DNA from: Bacillota bacterium
Lineage (GTDB): Bacteria; Bacillota; Clostridia; Oscillospirales; Acutalibacteraceae
Direction: 5' to 3'
NCBI GenBank assembly: GCA_023416955.1
Contig: JAEZGM010000019.1
Location: 186,001-250,000, forward strand
DNA length: 64,000 nt
Shown here: positions 18,241 to 27,007 of the stretch, one piece after another
Layout of the letters: every line of letters begins with the position of its first letter
How positions within the stretch are numbered: position 1 is the first letter of the stretch
The notes under the pieces: model-generated
The model's input: the letters and a program-made list of their open reading frames with translations, nothing else
What the model was told of the DNA's origin: nothing
Databases searched by the model: none
Translations under genes and position numbers: made by a program

Positions 18241-19372
18241 ATTTGTCCGCCTCGTTTGGGTTTCCCTTTACGGCGGAATCCGCATGGTACGGAATATTCA
18301 TTTTAGTCAGCACGTTTTTCTTGCTGATCTGATTGCTGATGGTGTCTTTGCTCTCAATGCAGATTGCGGCGGCTGCCATTCCGGCGCGCGCGCAGTCCTC
18401 AAGGGAAAAGCCTTGTAACGACCCCCACGCGATTGCCGCCATCAGGCTGTCGCCCGCGCCCGTCGTGTTTACCATGTTTGCCGGGAAGCAGGGAACCAGA
18501 AGATGTTCTTCATGGTTCGCACAGTAAACGCCGTCCTTGCTCATCGAGATGAAAACCTGCTCCAGCCCCGTTTCAAGAAGTGCGTCGGCGGCCTGTTGCA
18601 GGGAAGCCTCGTCGTGGATTTTCACGCCGCTCAGAAGCTCCGCTTCCAGCCGGTTCGGTTTAAGCGTGTGGATTTTTCCAAGAATACCGGCGAGCTTGCC
18701 TGCCTTTGCCGTGGAAACGGGATCCACAAACAGCGGGCAATGAAATGTGTTCGCAATATAATGAAGCGCTTCCGCGGTCAGGTTTGTGTCAACGACGCAC
18801 AGCTCTGCGTTTTCGATTAAATCGGCCTTTTTTTCCAAAAACTGCGGTGTGATCTTTTGATAGATCTGCATGTCCGAAATAGCAAGCTCCATATCTCCGT
18901 CATCATCCGTAATAAAGATGTAAGTGGAGGAGGCGCCGCCCGGTACGGTCAGCGTTTCCGTTACGTCAATGCCGGCTTTGAGGCAGCTCTCCGTCAGCTG
19001 TGCGGCGTAGGCGTCTTCCCCAAACGCGGTAATAAATTTGACCTCTTCGCCAAGCATCGCGAGGTTTTGCGCAATATTTCGTCCCACGCCGCCCGGTGAA
19101 AGTGTTACCGTACCCGGGTTGGAATCGTGACGAACCAATGCCGACTTCGGTTTTCCGGCAATATCAATATTTGCGCCGCCGATTACCGCAACATAAGGTT
19201 CTTTTTGCAGAACGTATCCTTTGCCGCGGATGACGCCTTTTTTCATGAGGCTTGAAATATGCACGGCAACGGAAGAACGCGTAATACCGGCCTTTTCCGC
19301 CAGCGCCTGCTGTGAAATCATCGGATTTTTCTCAATCCAGTGTAAAATCTGCCGTTCTCTTTCCGTAATCAT
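18239..19372 (-). CDS. psuK: Pseudouridine kinase with N-terminal HTH (PsuK type)
   Basis: A 377-residue fusion of a winged helix DNA-binding domain (about residues 1-55; MISQQALAEKAGITRSSVAV) and a PfkB kinase (about residues 58-365) with the signature NTTGAGDSLMAAIAWG. It phosphorylates pseudouridine to the substrate of PsuG. The start is ATG 19372: the ribosome site AGGAGGTGA falls inside the first codons of a longer reading from 19399, which excludes that start. Two identical-arm palindromes upstream (19393-19426) suggest that the HTH autoregulates. Kinases with this HTH occur in YeiC-type and related nucleoside loci. Confidence 0.88.
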   Translation of the reverse strand: MITERERQILHWIEKNPMISQQALAEKAGITRSSVAVHISSLMKKGVIRGKGYVLQKEPYVAVIGGANIDIAGKPKSALVRHDSNPGTVTLSPGGVGRNIAQNLAMLGEEVKFITAFGEDAYAAQLTESCLKAGIDVTETLTVPGGASSTYIFITDDDGDMELAISDMQIYQKITPQFLEKKADLIENAELCVVDTNLTAEALHYIANTFHCPLFVDPVSTAKAGKLAGILGKIHTLKPNRLEAELLSGVKIHDEASLQQAADALLETGLEQVFISMSKDGVYCANHEEHLLVPCFPANMVNTTGAGDSLMAAIAWGSLQGFSLEDCARAGMAAAAICIESKDTISNQISKKNVLTKMNIPYHADSAVKGNPNEADK

Positions 19373-19392
19373 TTTTCGATTCACCTCCTGCC

Positions 19393-19426
19393 TAATCATT
19401 TGATTATATATCTAATCAAATGATTA
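19393..19426. promoter_or_regulatory. Tandem operator palindromes upstream of psuK
   Basis: TAATCATTTGATTA (19393-19406) and TAATCAAATGATTA (19413-19426) share the arms TAATCA/TGATTA and lie 20 bp centre to centre, two helical turns, so bound dimers would sit on one face. They cover about +1 to +35 of the psuK promoter, a position that would block transcription. Confidence 0.7.
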
Positions 19427-19433
19427 TATACAC

Positions 19434-19462
19434 ATACTAACAAAGGAATACACTTTTGTCAA
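19434..19462 (-). promoter_or_regulatory. psuK promoter
   Basis: On the minus strand TTGACA (19462-19457), 17 bp, TAGTAT (19439-19434): a full consensus -35 with correct spacing. Transcription would start near 19427, at the edge of the operator pair. Confidence 0.8.
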
Positions 19463-19699
19463 GAAAAAATCAGGACTGCGAGAATAAAAGTCAATTCGGC
19501 GGTAATTTGCCAGCGTATTACATGAGTGTGAGGCCGGAACTATTATGAATAGAATTCAATGGTGTCATGCACCTTATGATGAATGCGGTTCTTTAAAATT
19601 TTCATGTCTACAATGGTAATTCTTATTTACAAATCTCATATGTCAAATATAAAATGTTCACAGATTATGAAAGATTTGTTCTTTAAAAATTCATTTTTC

Positions 19700-19728
19700 T
19701 TGAATTTATCACTGCAAAGTGATATAAT
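19700..19728 (+). promoter_or_regulatory. Promoter of the liv-type operon with a palindrome in the spacer
   Basis: TTGAAT (19700-19705), 17 bp, TATAAT (19723-19728). The spacer holds ATCACTGCAAAGTGAT (19708-19723), arms ATCACT/AGTGAT, which is well placed as an operator for a repressor. Confidence 0.75.
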
Positions 19729-19799
19729 CAATCCCATAAATTCTGAAAAACCGGAAAATTCAAATAGCCGGTCCGAGGAAAATAAGAGGAGGAAACAGA

Positions 19800-20972
19800 A
19801 TGAAAAAGCTGATCGCGTTATCTCTTGCGCTGGTTATGGTGGCAGGAAGCTTCGCAGGCTGCAAAAAGGCCGACAGTACGGAGGCAAATGCATCACCCAG
19901 CGGGGACACCATCAAAATCGGAGTGTTTGAGCCGCTGACAGGTGCGAACGCTGCGGGCGGTGAAGCGGAACTTGAAGGGGTTAAGCTGGCGAATAAGCTT
20001 TATCCTGAAGTGTTGGGCAAGAAGGTGGAGCTGGTCACTGCCGACAATAAATCCGATAAAGCACAGGCTACGACCGCTGCGGCCCGTCTGATTGAAAAAG
20101 ACAAAGTGTCCGCGATTGTCGGTTCATGGGGTTCCAGCCTTTCCATGGCAGCGGGCGAGCTGGTGAAGAAAAATAAGGTGCCTGCGGTTGGCGCATCCTG
20201 CACGAATCCCCTTGTTACAAAGGACAACGATTATTATTTCCGCGTTTGCTATCTTGATCCGTTCCAGGGCACCGTTATGGCGAATTACGCTTATAAATCC
20301 GGCGCCAAAAAAGCGGCAATTGTTCAGGAAGTTTCCAATGACTACGCGGTCGGTCTTGCTACATACTTTAAGGAAGCGTTTGTAAAATTGACGGGCGACC
20401 CCAACTCCGTTGTCACCACCGTGAATTACAATACAAATGATCAGGAATTCGGCGCGCAGCTTTCCGCGGTCAAACAGGCCAATCCTGACGTCGTTTTTGC
20501 CCCGGGCAACTTTACGGAATCCGCGCTTGTCATTAAGCAGGCCCGCCAGCTGGGCATTACTGTTCCGTTTCTCGGCGGCGACACTTGGGATATCGACGAG
20601 TTTTTAACCGTCGGCGGTTCTGATGTGGAAGGTGCGACCATTTCCACATTCTTCGATGATTCCGCTCCTGTTACAAACGAAGGCAAAAAGTTTGTGGAAG
20701 AGTACAAGAAGGAATACCCGGATAAAAACATGGCGGCGGTTACGGCGCTTGGTTACGACGCGTACCTTGTTATCATCAAGGCCATTGAAGCCGCCAATTC
20801 TTCCGACCCGGTTGCGATTCGCGATGCTTTGGCGAAAACGTCCGGCGTGGAAGGCGCAACCGGTGTGCTGAAATTCAACTCCGACGGTGACGCAGACAAG
20901 AATTCCGCAATTATTAAAGAAGTGAAGAATGGAAAATTTGTCTATAAGGATACGGTAACTGTAGCAAAATAA
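19800..20972 (+). CDS. livJ: Branched-chain amino acid-type ABC transporter binding lipoprotein (LivJ-like)
   Basis: A 390-residue periplasmic-binding-fold lipoprotein of the HAAT (LivJ/LivK) family. The signal peptide ends in the lipobox SFAGC with Cys at residue 21, followed by IKIGVFEPLTGANAAGGEAE, the usual first strand and ligand loop. AAGAGGAGG precedes the ATG. It heads a five-gene importer in the order binding protein, LivH, LivM, LivG, LivF. Family ligands are Leu/Ile/Val but also amides, urea and other small molecules. Its divergent neighbour is the pseudouridine operon. Confidence 0.9.
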   Translation: MKKLIALSLALVMVAGSFAGCKKADSTEANASPSGDTIKIGVFEPLTGANAAGGEAELEGVKLANKLYPEVLGKKVELVTADNKSDKAQATTAAARLIEKDKVSAIVGSWGSSLSMAAGELVKKNKVPAVGASCTNPLVTKDNDYYFRVCYLDPFQGTVMANYAYKSGAKKAAIVQEVSNDYAVGLATYFKEAFVKLTGDPNSVVTTVNYNTNDQEFGAQLSAVKQANPDVVFAPGNFTESALVIKQARQLGITVPFLGGDTWDIDEFLTVGGSDVEGATISTFFDDSAPVTNEGKKFVEEYKKEYPDKNMAAVTALGYDAYLVIIKAIEAANSSDPVAIRDALAKTSGVEGATGVLKFNSDGDADKNSAIIKEVKNGKFVYKDTVTVAK

Positions 20973-20989
20973 CCGCGGAGCCGTGTATA

Positions 20990-21043
20990 GCAAGGCCTTG
21001 TCTGGAATCGTTAGGGCTTCGCGCTTTACAAACAAGGCCTAAG
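20990..21043. repeat. Foldback repeat, family 2, copy 1 (between livJ and livH)
   Basis: Left end CAAGGCCTTGTCTGGAA, right end TTTACAAACAAGGCCTAAG (21025-21043). The right end is the reverse complement of CTTAGGCCTTGTTTGTAAA, a sequence also seen at the ends of elements at 50410-50553 and 51141-51171. Here it forms a hairpin between the binding protein and permease genes. Confidence 0.6.
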
Positions 21044-21096
21044 ATGATTAGAGCCTGTGTATGCATCTATAAATACATAGTTTAGGAAGTTATTCT

Positions 21097-21990
21097 ATGA
21101 CAATTGAATTGTTTTTACAAAATCTGGCGAATGGAATTGCGGTCGGCAGCCTGTACGCGCTGATCGCGGTCGGTTACACCATGGTTTATGGAATTCTTCG
21201 CCTGATTAACTTTGCGCACGGCGATATTTTTATGATGGCGGCGTATTTTGTATTTTTCGGCATTGCGGTATTTCATCTGCCGTGGTACTTTGCTTTTATT
21301 TTTACTGTCGTTCTGACGGTGGTTCTCGGTATTGTTGTAGAGCGGGTGGCGTATCGCCCGCTCCGCGACGCGCCGAAGGACTCCGCGCTGGTGTCCGCCA
21401 TCGGCGTCTCCTTCCTGTTGGAAAACCTCGCGACTTACCTGTTCACGGGCAAGCCGAAGGCTTTTCCAAATATTATGGGAATGATGTCTACAGTGGAGCT
21501 GGGCACGGTTTCCATCCAGAAGGTTTCCCTGATTGTGCCGTTTGTGCTGGTTATCTGCATCGTTATTTTAATGTTCGTCGTCAATAAGACAAAATTCGGC
21601 ATGGCGATGCGTGCAGTCTCCAAGGATTATGAAATTGCGCGCGTTATGGGAATCAATATCAACGCAGTGATTGCGGCAACGTTCGGAATCGGCTCCGGGC
21701 TTGCCGCCATCGGCGTGGTTTTCTGGGGAATGAAATATCCGCAGGTCTCGCCGCTGATGGGCGTGATGCCCGGACTGAAATGCTTCATTGCAGCGGTTAT
21801 CGGCGGAATCGGAAATATCAAGGGCGCAGTACTCGGCGGCTTTATCCTCGGATTAATGGAAGTGATGTTGGTTGCGTTCTTCAGACCTCTTACCGGTTAC
21901 CGTGACGCTTTTGCGTTCGTACTGCTGATTGCAATTCTGCTGATTAAGCCGAACGGCCTGCTTGGCAAAAAAGCGACGGAGAAGGTGTGA
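21097..21990 (+). CDS. livH: ABC transporter permease LivH-like
   Basis: A 297-residue polytopic membrane protein with about eight hydrophobic segments. Typical LivH sequences are GIAVGSLYALIAVGYTMVYG, LINFAHGDIFMMAAY, MRAVSKDYEIARVMGININ and KGAVLGGFILG. AGGAAG precedes the ATG. It forms the channel with LivM. A foldback element separates it from the binding protein gene. Confidence 0.93.
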   Translation: MTIELFLQNLANGIAVGSLYALIAVGYTMVYGILRLINFAHGDIFMMAAYFVFFGIAVFHLPWYFAFIFTVVLTVVLGIVVERVAYRPLRDAPKDSALVSAIGVSFLLENLATYLFTGKPKAFPNIMGMMSTVELGTVSIQKVSLIVPFVLVICIVILMFVVNKTKFGMAMRAVSKDYEIARVMGININAVIAATFGIGSGLAAIGVVFWGMKYPQVSPLMGVMPGLKCFIAAVIGGIGNIKGAVLGGFILGLMEVMLVAFFRPLTGYRDAFAFVLLIAILLIKPNGLLGKKATEKV

Positions 21991-21992
21991 CG

Positions 21993-23075
21993 ATGAACAA
22001 AAAGAAACGTAATTTAATCTGTTCCGCTGTTTTTGCTGTGGTACTGCTTGCGTTTATCGGATTTGCAAACAATAACTTTGACGCGTATGTTGTCAGAACG
22101 CTGAACCTCTGCGCGATTTACACCATTGTTGCGCTTTCCATGAATCTGGTAAACGGATTCACCGGGCTGTTTTCACTCGGTCAGGCCGGGTTTATGGCAA
22201 TCGGCGCTTACACTGTGGCAATTTTTACGCTGCCGCTCGGTGACCGTGCAACGATCTTCTACATGCAGCCGATGAACTCCGCCATCGCGGGAATACATAT
22301 GGGCTTTGTTCCGGCGCTGCTTTTGGGTGGCCTGATTGCCGCGTTGGCCGCGTTTTTGATCGGTGCGCCCGTACTGCGTCTTCGCGGCGATTACCTCGCC
22401 ATTGCGACGCTGGGTTTTTCCGAAATTATCCGTATTATTCTGACGAACTGGCAGGATGTAACCAACGGTGCGCTGGGCATCAATAAAATACCCGACGAGG
22501 CGAACAATATGTGGTGGTCGTTCGGCACCGCCATGATTGTAATTATTCTGGTTGCGCTGCTGATTCATTCCAGTTACGGACGCGCCTTTAAGGCAATCAG
22601 GGAGGACGACATTGCCGCAGAGGCAATGGGAATCAACCTGTTCCACCACAAGGTGCTTTCGTTTGTCATCAGCGGTTTCTTTGCCGGAATCGGCGGCGGG
22701 CTGTACGCTTCGCTGCTCGGTACCGTTGACCCGAAGCAGTTCTATTTCACGCTGACTTATAATTTCCTGCTGATGATCGTACTCGGCGGCATGGGCAGCA
22801 TTACCGGCACGGTGCTGGGTGCGTTTATCGTAACCGGCGGGCTGGAGCTGCTTCGTTCTTTCGATGAACCGCTTACCATCGCGGGTTATGAAATGTCATT
22901 GTTCCGCCCCGGATTCAGCATGGTGGTATTTTCCGTGTTGCTGATGGTGATTGTTCTGTTCTTCCGGAAAGGGATTATGGGAAGAAATGAATTTTCATGG
23001 AACAAAATATTTGATTTCTTCGCTAAAATAAAGAACAGGCTGACCAGAAAAACAGCCGGGGAGGGTGTAAAATGA
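21993..23075 (+). CDS. livM: ABC transporter permease LivM-like
   Basis: A 360-residue permease with family motifs MNLVNGFTGLFSLGQAGFMA, LRGDYLAIATLGFSEIIR, FKAIREDDIAAEAMGIN and LGGMGSITGTVLGAF. ATG 21993 with GAAGGTG upstream is preferred over GTG 21987, which overlaps the livH stop. The start lies 2 bp after livH and the stop overlaps the livG start by 4 bp, so translation is coupled. Confidence 0.93.
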   Translation: MNKKKRNLICSAVFAVVLLAFIGFANNNFDAYVVRTLNLCAIYTIVALSMNLVNGFTGLFSLGQAGFMAIGAYTVAIFTLPLGDRATIFYMQPMNSAIAGIHMGFVPALLLGGLIAALAAFLIGAPVLRLRGDYLAIATLGFSEIIRIILTNWQDVTNGALGINKIPDEANNMWWSFGTAMIVIILVALLIHSSYGRAFKAIREDDIAAEAMGINLFHHKVLSFVISGFFAGIGGGLYASLLGTVDPKQFYFTLTYNFLLMIVLGGMGSITGTVLGAFIVTGGLELLRSFDEPLTIAGYEMSLFRPGFSMVVFSVLLMVIVLFFRKGIMGRNEFSWNKIFDFFAKIKNRLTRKTAGEGVK

Positions 23076-23890
23076 GTGAGAACCACACGCCGCCCGCGGC
23101 TGCGAAGAAGCCGGTTGTATTGAGTACGGAGAACGTTACCATGCAGTTCGGCGGTGTAGTCGCCGTCGATAACCTGAATCTTACAGTGCGTGAACACCAG
23201 ATCGTTGCGCTGATCGGCCCGAACGGAGCCGGCAAAACAACGGCGTTCAACGTAATTACCGGCGTTTATACGCCGACTAGCGGCAGGGTTTTGCTGCAGG
23301 GGGAAGATATTACGGGGCTTAGTCCCGACAAGATCACCCAAAAGGGAGTTGCGCGGACGTTCCAGAACATCCGACTGTTTCGCGATTTAACCGTGTTTGA
23401 CAATATTATTATTGCAAAACACTTTTCCATGAAAGCAAATATTTTAACCAGTACGCTTCATTTCCCGGGCGCGCGGCGTGAAGAAAAAAGGATGCGCGAG
23501 GAAAGCGAGGAGCTGCTTGAGCGCATGGGTCTTGCCGACCTGCGCAATGAAGTTTCCGGCTCCCTGCCTTACGGGCAGCAGCGCCGGCTGGAAATTGCAC
23601 GCGCACTGGCAACCAAGCCGAAGCTGCTGCTGTTGGATGAACCGGCGGCCGGTATGAACCCGCAGGAAACGGAGGAGCTGACTGCCTCCATCCGGCAGAT
23701 TCGGTATGACTTCGGCCTGACTGTATTTTTGATAGAACATCACATGGATCTGGTTATGGAAATATCCGATAAAATATATGTGCTCGACTTCGGACAGACC
23801 ATCGGAAAGGGTGCGCCGGAGGAAATACAGAATAACGAACGAGTAGTTGAGGCGTATTTGGGGGTGAGTGACGATGCTGAAAGTGAATGA
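23072..23890 (+). CDS. livG: ABC transporter ATPase LivG-like
   Basis: A 272-residue ATPase. Walker A is GPNGAGKTT (about residues 50-58), the signature is LPYGQQRRLEIARAL, Walker B is LLLLDEPAAGMNP and the switch His lies in FLIEHHMDLVM. The insert RTFQNIRLFRDLTVFDN is characteristic of LivG. Overlaps livM by 4 bp and livF by 17 bp. Confidence 0.94.
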   Translation: MSENHTPPAAAKKPVVLSTENVTMQFGGVVAVDNLNLTVREHQIVALIGPNGAGKTTAFNVITGVYTPTSGRVLLQGEDITGLSPDKITQKGVARTFQNIRLFRDLTVFDNIIIAKHFSMKANILTSTLHFPGARREEKRMREESEELLERMGLADLRNEVSGSLPYGQQRRLEIARALATKPKLLLLDEPAAGMNPQETEELTASIRQIRYDFGLTVFLIEHHMDLVMEISDKIYVLDFGQTIGKGAPEEIQNNERVVEAYLGVSDDAESE

Positions 23891-24596
23891 TTTATCCGTT
23901 TCATACGGCGGAATCGAAGCGGTAAAAGGAATTTCGCTGGAGGTTCCGGACAAAAGCATTGTTACGCTGATCGGCGCGAACGGCGCGGGAAAGAGCACAA
24001 CCCTGCGCGCGATTATCGGCCTTGTGAAGCCAGGGGCGGGTCAGATCACTTATAACGATCTGGAGCTTGCCGGAAAACCGTCGGAAGAAATTGTAAAGCA
24101 CGGCATCACGCTGGTGCCGGAGGGCCGCCGCGTTTTCCCAAATCTGACGGTGTACGAAAACCTGAAAATCGGGGCCTATATGCGCAAAGACGACCTGACG
24201 GAAGATGTGAAGCGGGTGTACGATCTGTTCCCACGCCTGAAGGAACGCTCGTGGCAGCTGGCCGGTACGCTTTCGGGCGGCGAGCAGCAGATGCTTGCCG
24301 TGGGGCGCGCTCTGATGAGCAAACCGGAGCTGATCATGATGGATGAGCCCTCCCTCGGTCTTGCGCCGCTGGTCGTAAAAGGGATTTTTGAGATTATTTC
24401 TGAAATCAATAAGCAGGGCATGACAATTTTGCTGATCGAGCAAAACGCGAATCTGGCGCTGCGGCTGGCCGACAAGGGGTATGTCATGGAAACAGGGCGA
24501 ATCACCATGGAAGGTCAGGGGCGTGAGCTGCTTGCAAACGAGCAGGTACGAGCGGCTTATCTCGGTTCAAAGAAAACGCGTGCTACAAATGCATAG
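23874..24596 (+). CDS. livF: ABC transporter ATPase LivF-like
   Basis: A 240-residue ATPase with Walker A GANGAGKSTT, signature LSGGEQQMLAVGRAL, Walker B LIMMDEPSLGLAP and the LivF-type VPEGRRVFPNLTVYENL block. ATG 23874 has GGGGGTGA at proper spacing; the GTG at 23868 is too close to it. It pairs with LivG to energise the LivHM channel. A terminator follows. Confidence 0.94.
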   Translation: MLKVNDLSVSYGGIEAVKGISLEVPDKSIVTLIGANGAGKSTTLRAIIGLVKPGAGQITYNDLELAGKPSEEIVKHGITLVPEGRRVFPNLTVYENLKIGAYMRKDDLTEDVKRVYDLFPRLKERSWQLAGTLSGGEQQMLAVGRALMSKPELIMMDEPSLGLAPLVVKGIFEIISEINKQGMTILLIEQNANLALRLADKGYVMETGRITMEGQGRELLANEQVRAAYLGSKKTRATNA

Positions 24597-24630
24597 GCTA
24601 TATTAAATTTTATATTTTTAATTATAATGA

Positions 24631-24662
24631 AAAGGAACATCCGCCGGGTGTTCCTTTGTTGT
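24631..24662 (+). terminator. Terminator of the liv-type operon
   Basis: AAAGGAACAT pairs with GTGTTCCTTT (one wobble), loop CCGCCGG, then TTGTTGTTT. It lies 35 bp after livF. Confidence 0.8.
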
Positions 24663-24794
24663 TTAAAAACAGTATGAACAGATTGCAAAGAAAGTTCTGG
24701 TTATCCTTTTATGATATTATTGAGCAAAAGAACAGTGCTATAGTTATCCATAACAAGCTGTTCCAAACACGAGCGCTTACGGAGGATCAATTAA

Positions 24795-25388
24795 ATGAAC
24801 AGTATGAATCATGCTTTGATCGGAACCGTTGTATATGAGTACATAAAAGGAAAATACGGAATCGAGCTGGACAAAGAAAGCTTTATCAAGGGCAATACCT
24901 GCCCCGACCATTCGCTTGCTTTTCTGCGGCCGCACCGGCTGCGCTTCTGCGGCAAGGCGGTCAGGAAGAAGACTGTGCGTCTTTGCAGAACGGCACAAGG
25001 GGAGATCAGCGCCAGGGACTCCAAAAAGATCGGCATTCTGTGCCATTATTACTGTGATTTCCTTTGCCGCCCCCATAATCCGCGTTTTGGCTGGAACCTG
25101 AAAAAGCATGTGCGTTACGAAGATGAACTTCTGGACTGCATGAAGAGTCATCTGAATGAATTTCTGAATACAGATTATATAATCGCACCCAGCATTCCTT
25201 TCGGCCCTGTTGAAATTAACCGCCGCATGAATTATTTGGTGCATGAAAGGCCGGTGCTTTGGGGTGATTATGAGGAAGAGCTTCTGCGCGCGGTAGAAGC
25301 CTGTGCGCAGTTAGTGCTTTGGGTCAGCGGGGTTATTCTGATGCTGGATGGGGTACCGCTGCTTCCGCCGGTATCGCTTCCCGCTTAA
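24795..25388 (+). CDS. Zinc-dependent phospholipase C-like protein
   Basis: A 197-residue protein with the ligand pattern of the zinc-dependent phospholipase C fold (the PLC/S1-P1 nuclease type): N-terminal MNHALIG, then FIKGNTCPDHSLAF, KKIGILCHYYCDFLCRPHN and KHVRYEDEL. The His and Asp residues in these blocks would bind up to three zinc ions. No signal peptide, so it is either cytoplasmic or exported by another route. Small uncharacterised members are common in Clostridia. ACGGAGGATC precedes the ATG. The monocistronic gene is closed by a strong shared terminator. Confidence 0.65.
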   Translation: MNSMNHALIGTVVYEYIKGKYGIELDKESFIKGNTCPDHSLAFLRPHRLRFCGKAVRKKTVRLCRTAQGEISARDSKKIGILCHYYCDFLCRPHNPRFGWNLKKHVRYEDELLDCMKSHLNEFLNTDYIIAPSIPFGPVEINRRMNYLVHERPVLWGDYEEELLRAVEACAQLVLWVSGVILMLDGVPLLPPVSLPA

Positions 25389-25404
25389 ATAAGGGTATGA
25401 AAAA

Positions 25405-25450
25405 AGAAGGTGTTGTGAAATGGATTTTCATCCATTTCACAACACCTTCT
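25405..25450. terminator. Bidirectional terminator between the PLC-like and MFS genes
   Basis: Arms 25405-25424 (AGAAGGTGTTGTGAAATGGA) and 25431-25450 are perfect 20-bp complements around TTTTCA. A-rich sequence on the left and T residues on the right allow use from both sides, though the right T run is short. Confidence 0.75.
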
Positions 25451-25556
25451 TTACGGAAAAATTGCTTGTGGGTCATCATTAGACCCATATTTTGTATTTA
25501 TCTTTGCGAAGATAAATACAAAACCGTAACTTTTCTGGCCTGATTGGTATATTTAT

Positions 25557-26735
25557 CTATTGTGAAACGGCTTCTTTTTTGTTCAGAGCCAAAACAGAGA
25601 TCAGGGCGGCAATGGAAAACAGCGCACCGAACCAACCTAAGTGATCCAGACCCGTGCTGTTAACGATGAGGCTGCCGACAAGCGAGCCGAGGGCAATGCC
25701 GACGTTGAAGGACACCGAATTTAAAGAGGAGGCTAGACCGACCGAACCGGGATAGTCCTGCGCGGCGGTATCCAGAAAATGAAGCTGATTGGGTGAGTTC
25801 ATCAGATACATGACCGCGCCCAGCCCAAACACCACGGCAATTCCGGCGGGATGGAAGGAGAACGTAAAGGGCAGAAGAATCAGCAGCAGCGCCTGCACCA
25901 TGAATACAGGCGGAAGTTTTTTCATTCCGCCCGCGGCGGCAATTTTACCGGAAAGCAGGTTGCTGACGATGGAGCAGACGCCGAACACCAACAGCGCAAT
26001 GCCGACCTGCTGGCTGGGAACGCCCAGCTTTGTTTCGAGAATCGGCGTTAAATAGGTGTAAAAGACATAGGAGGCGCCGGCACCGAACAATACAATGCAC
26101 AGGCCGAGCAGAATGCGCGTGTCTTTCAGAAAAATCAGATGCTGCTTCATATTGGTATTTTCAACGGTCCCCTGTTTTGGAAGGGTATAGCAGAGGAATG
26201 CCGTGACAAAAATACTGAAGATGCCGATGGCGATGAAAGCCGCCCGCCAGCCCAGCGCGTGGCTCAGAAATGTTCCGACAGGCACGCCCACGATGGAGGC
26301 AATACTAAAGCCCGAAAAAACCCACGAAACGACTGTCGCACGGTGTTCCGGCGCGGAAACGTCACTGGTGAACGTCATTGCAAGGGAGATCAGCGTTCCG
26401 GAAGCGACTGCGGTAACAATGCGCAGGAGCATCAGCAGCACGAACGAATTTGCAAGTCCGCTGGCAATATTTCCGAGGATAAAGATTACATTCATAATAA
26501 ACAACAGGGAATATCGCCTGACATTTCCGGTAGAACCGGTTACGAACGGTGTTCCGATTGCGTAGGCAATCGCGAACACGGTCACCAGCGTTCCTGCTGT
26601 GGAGATAGAAATGTTGAGATTTGCTGAAATATCCGGCAGAATACCGACGACAATGAATTCGCTGGTACCAAGAACGAAACTGAGTAAGACCAGGGCGATT
26701 ACCGGGGGTGTAAAAACATGCTGCTTCTGGGTCAT
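25557..26735 (-). CDS. MFS transporter (AraJ/YdhP-type efflux permease)
   Basis: A 392-residue major facilitator with 12 predicted membrane helices. It has the DHA1 sugar/drug-efflux pattern: N-terminal LSFVLGTSEFIVVGILPDIS, AYAIGTPFVTGSTGNVRRYS as the loop 2-3 region, and ASIVGVPVGTFLSHALGWRA as the motif-C-like stretch in helix 5. AAGGAG precedes the ATG. It probably exports a small molecule, such as a sugar analogue or drug, by proton antiport. It is transcribed away from the mtnN operon. Confidence 0.87.
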   Translation of the reverse strand: MTQKQHVFTPPVIALVLLSFVLGTSEFIVVGILPDISANLNISISTAGTLVTVFAIAYAIGTPFVTGSTGNVRRYSLLFIMNVIFILGNIASGLANSFVLLMLLRIVTAVASGTLISLAMTFTSDVSAPEHRATVVSWVFSGFSIASIVGVPVGTFLSHALGWRAAFIAIGIFSIFVTAFLCYTLPKQGTVENTNMKQHLIFLKDTRILLGLCIVLFGAGASYVFYTYLTPILETKLGVPSQQVGIALLVFGVCSIVSNLLSGKIAAAGGMKKLPPVFMVQALLLILLPFTFSFHPAGIAVVFGLGAVMYLMNSPNQLHFLDTAAQDYPGSVGLASSLNSVSFNVGIALGSLVGSLIVNSTGLDHLGWFGALFSIAALISVLALNKKEAVSQ

Positions 26736-26951
26736 GCTGAACTCCTTATCCGTTAGAAATACGGGAAGATGGCACGCGGGGTCGTGTACGTGTGAACATT
26801 CATACTTTATTCATAATGCTACCGCATTTTTCAACATTGTCAAGGGGATAATCGAGATTTGGAAAGACGTATCTAATTCGTTCTGCATTCCGGCATATTT
26901 TGTGTAAATCTTAAAGTCCAGCGAAAGACGGACGACTCGCGAAGCAATCGG

Positions 26952-26980
26952 TTGATTTCCGCAATCGAATGATTTATACT
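26952..26980 (+). promoter_or_regulatory. Promoter of the mtnN operon
   Basis: TTGATT (26952-26957), 17 bp, TATACT (26975-26980), placing the start of transcription close to 26987. The leader would be about 20 bases. The direct repeat CAATCG occurs twice, at 26945 and 26962, within the promoter. Confidence 0.7.
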
Positions 26981-27007
26981 GAATAATAAAAAGTGAGGTG
27001 CAGTGCA

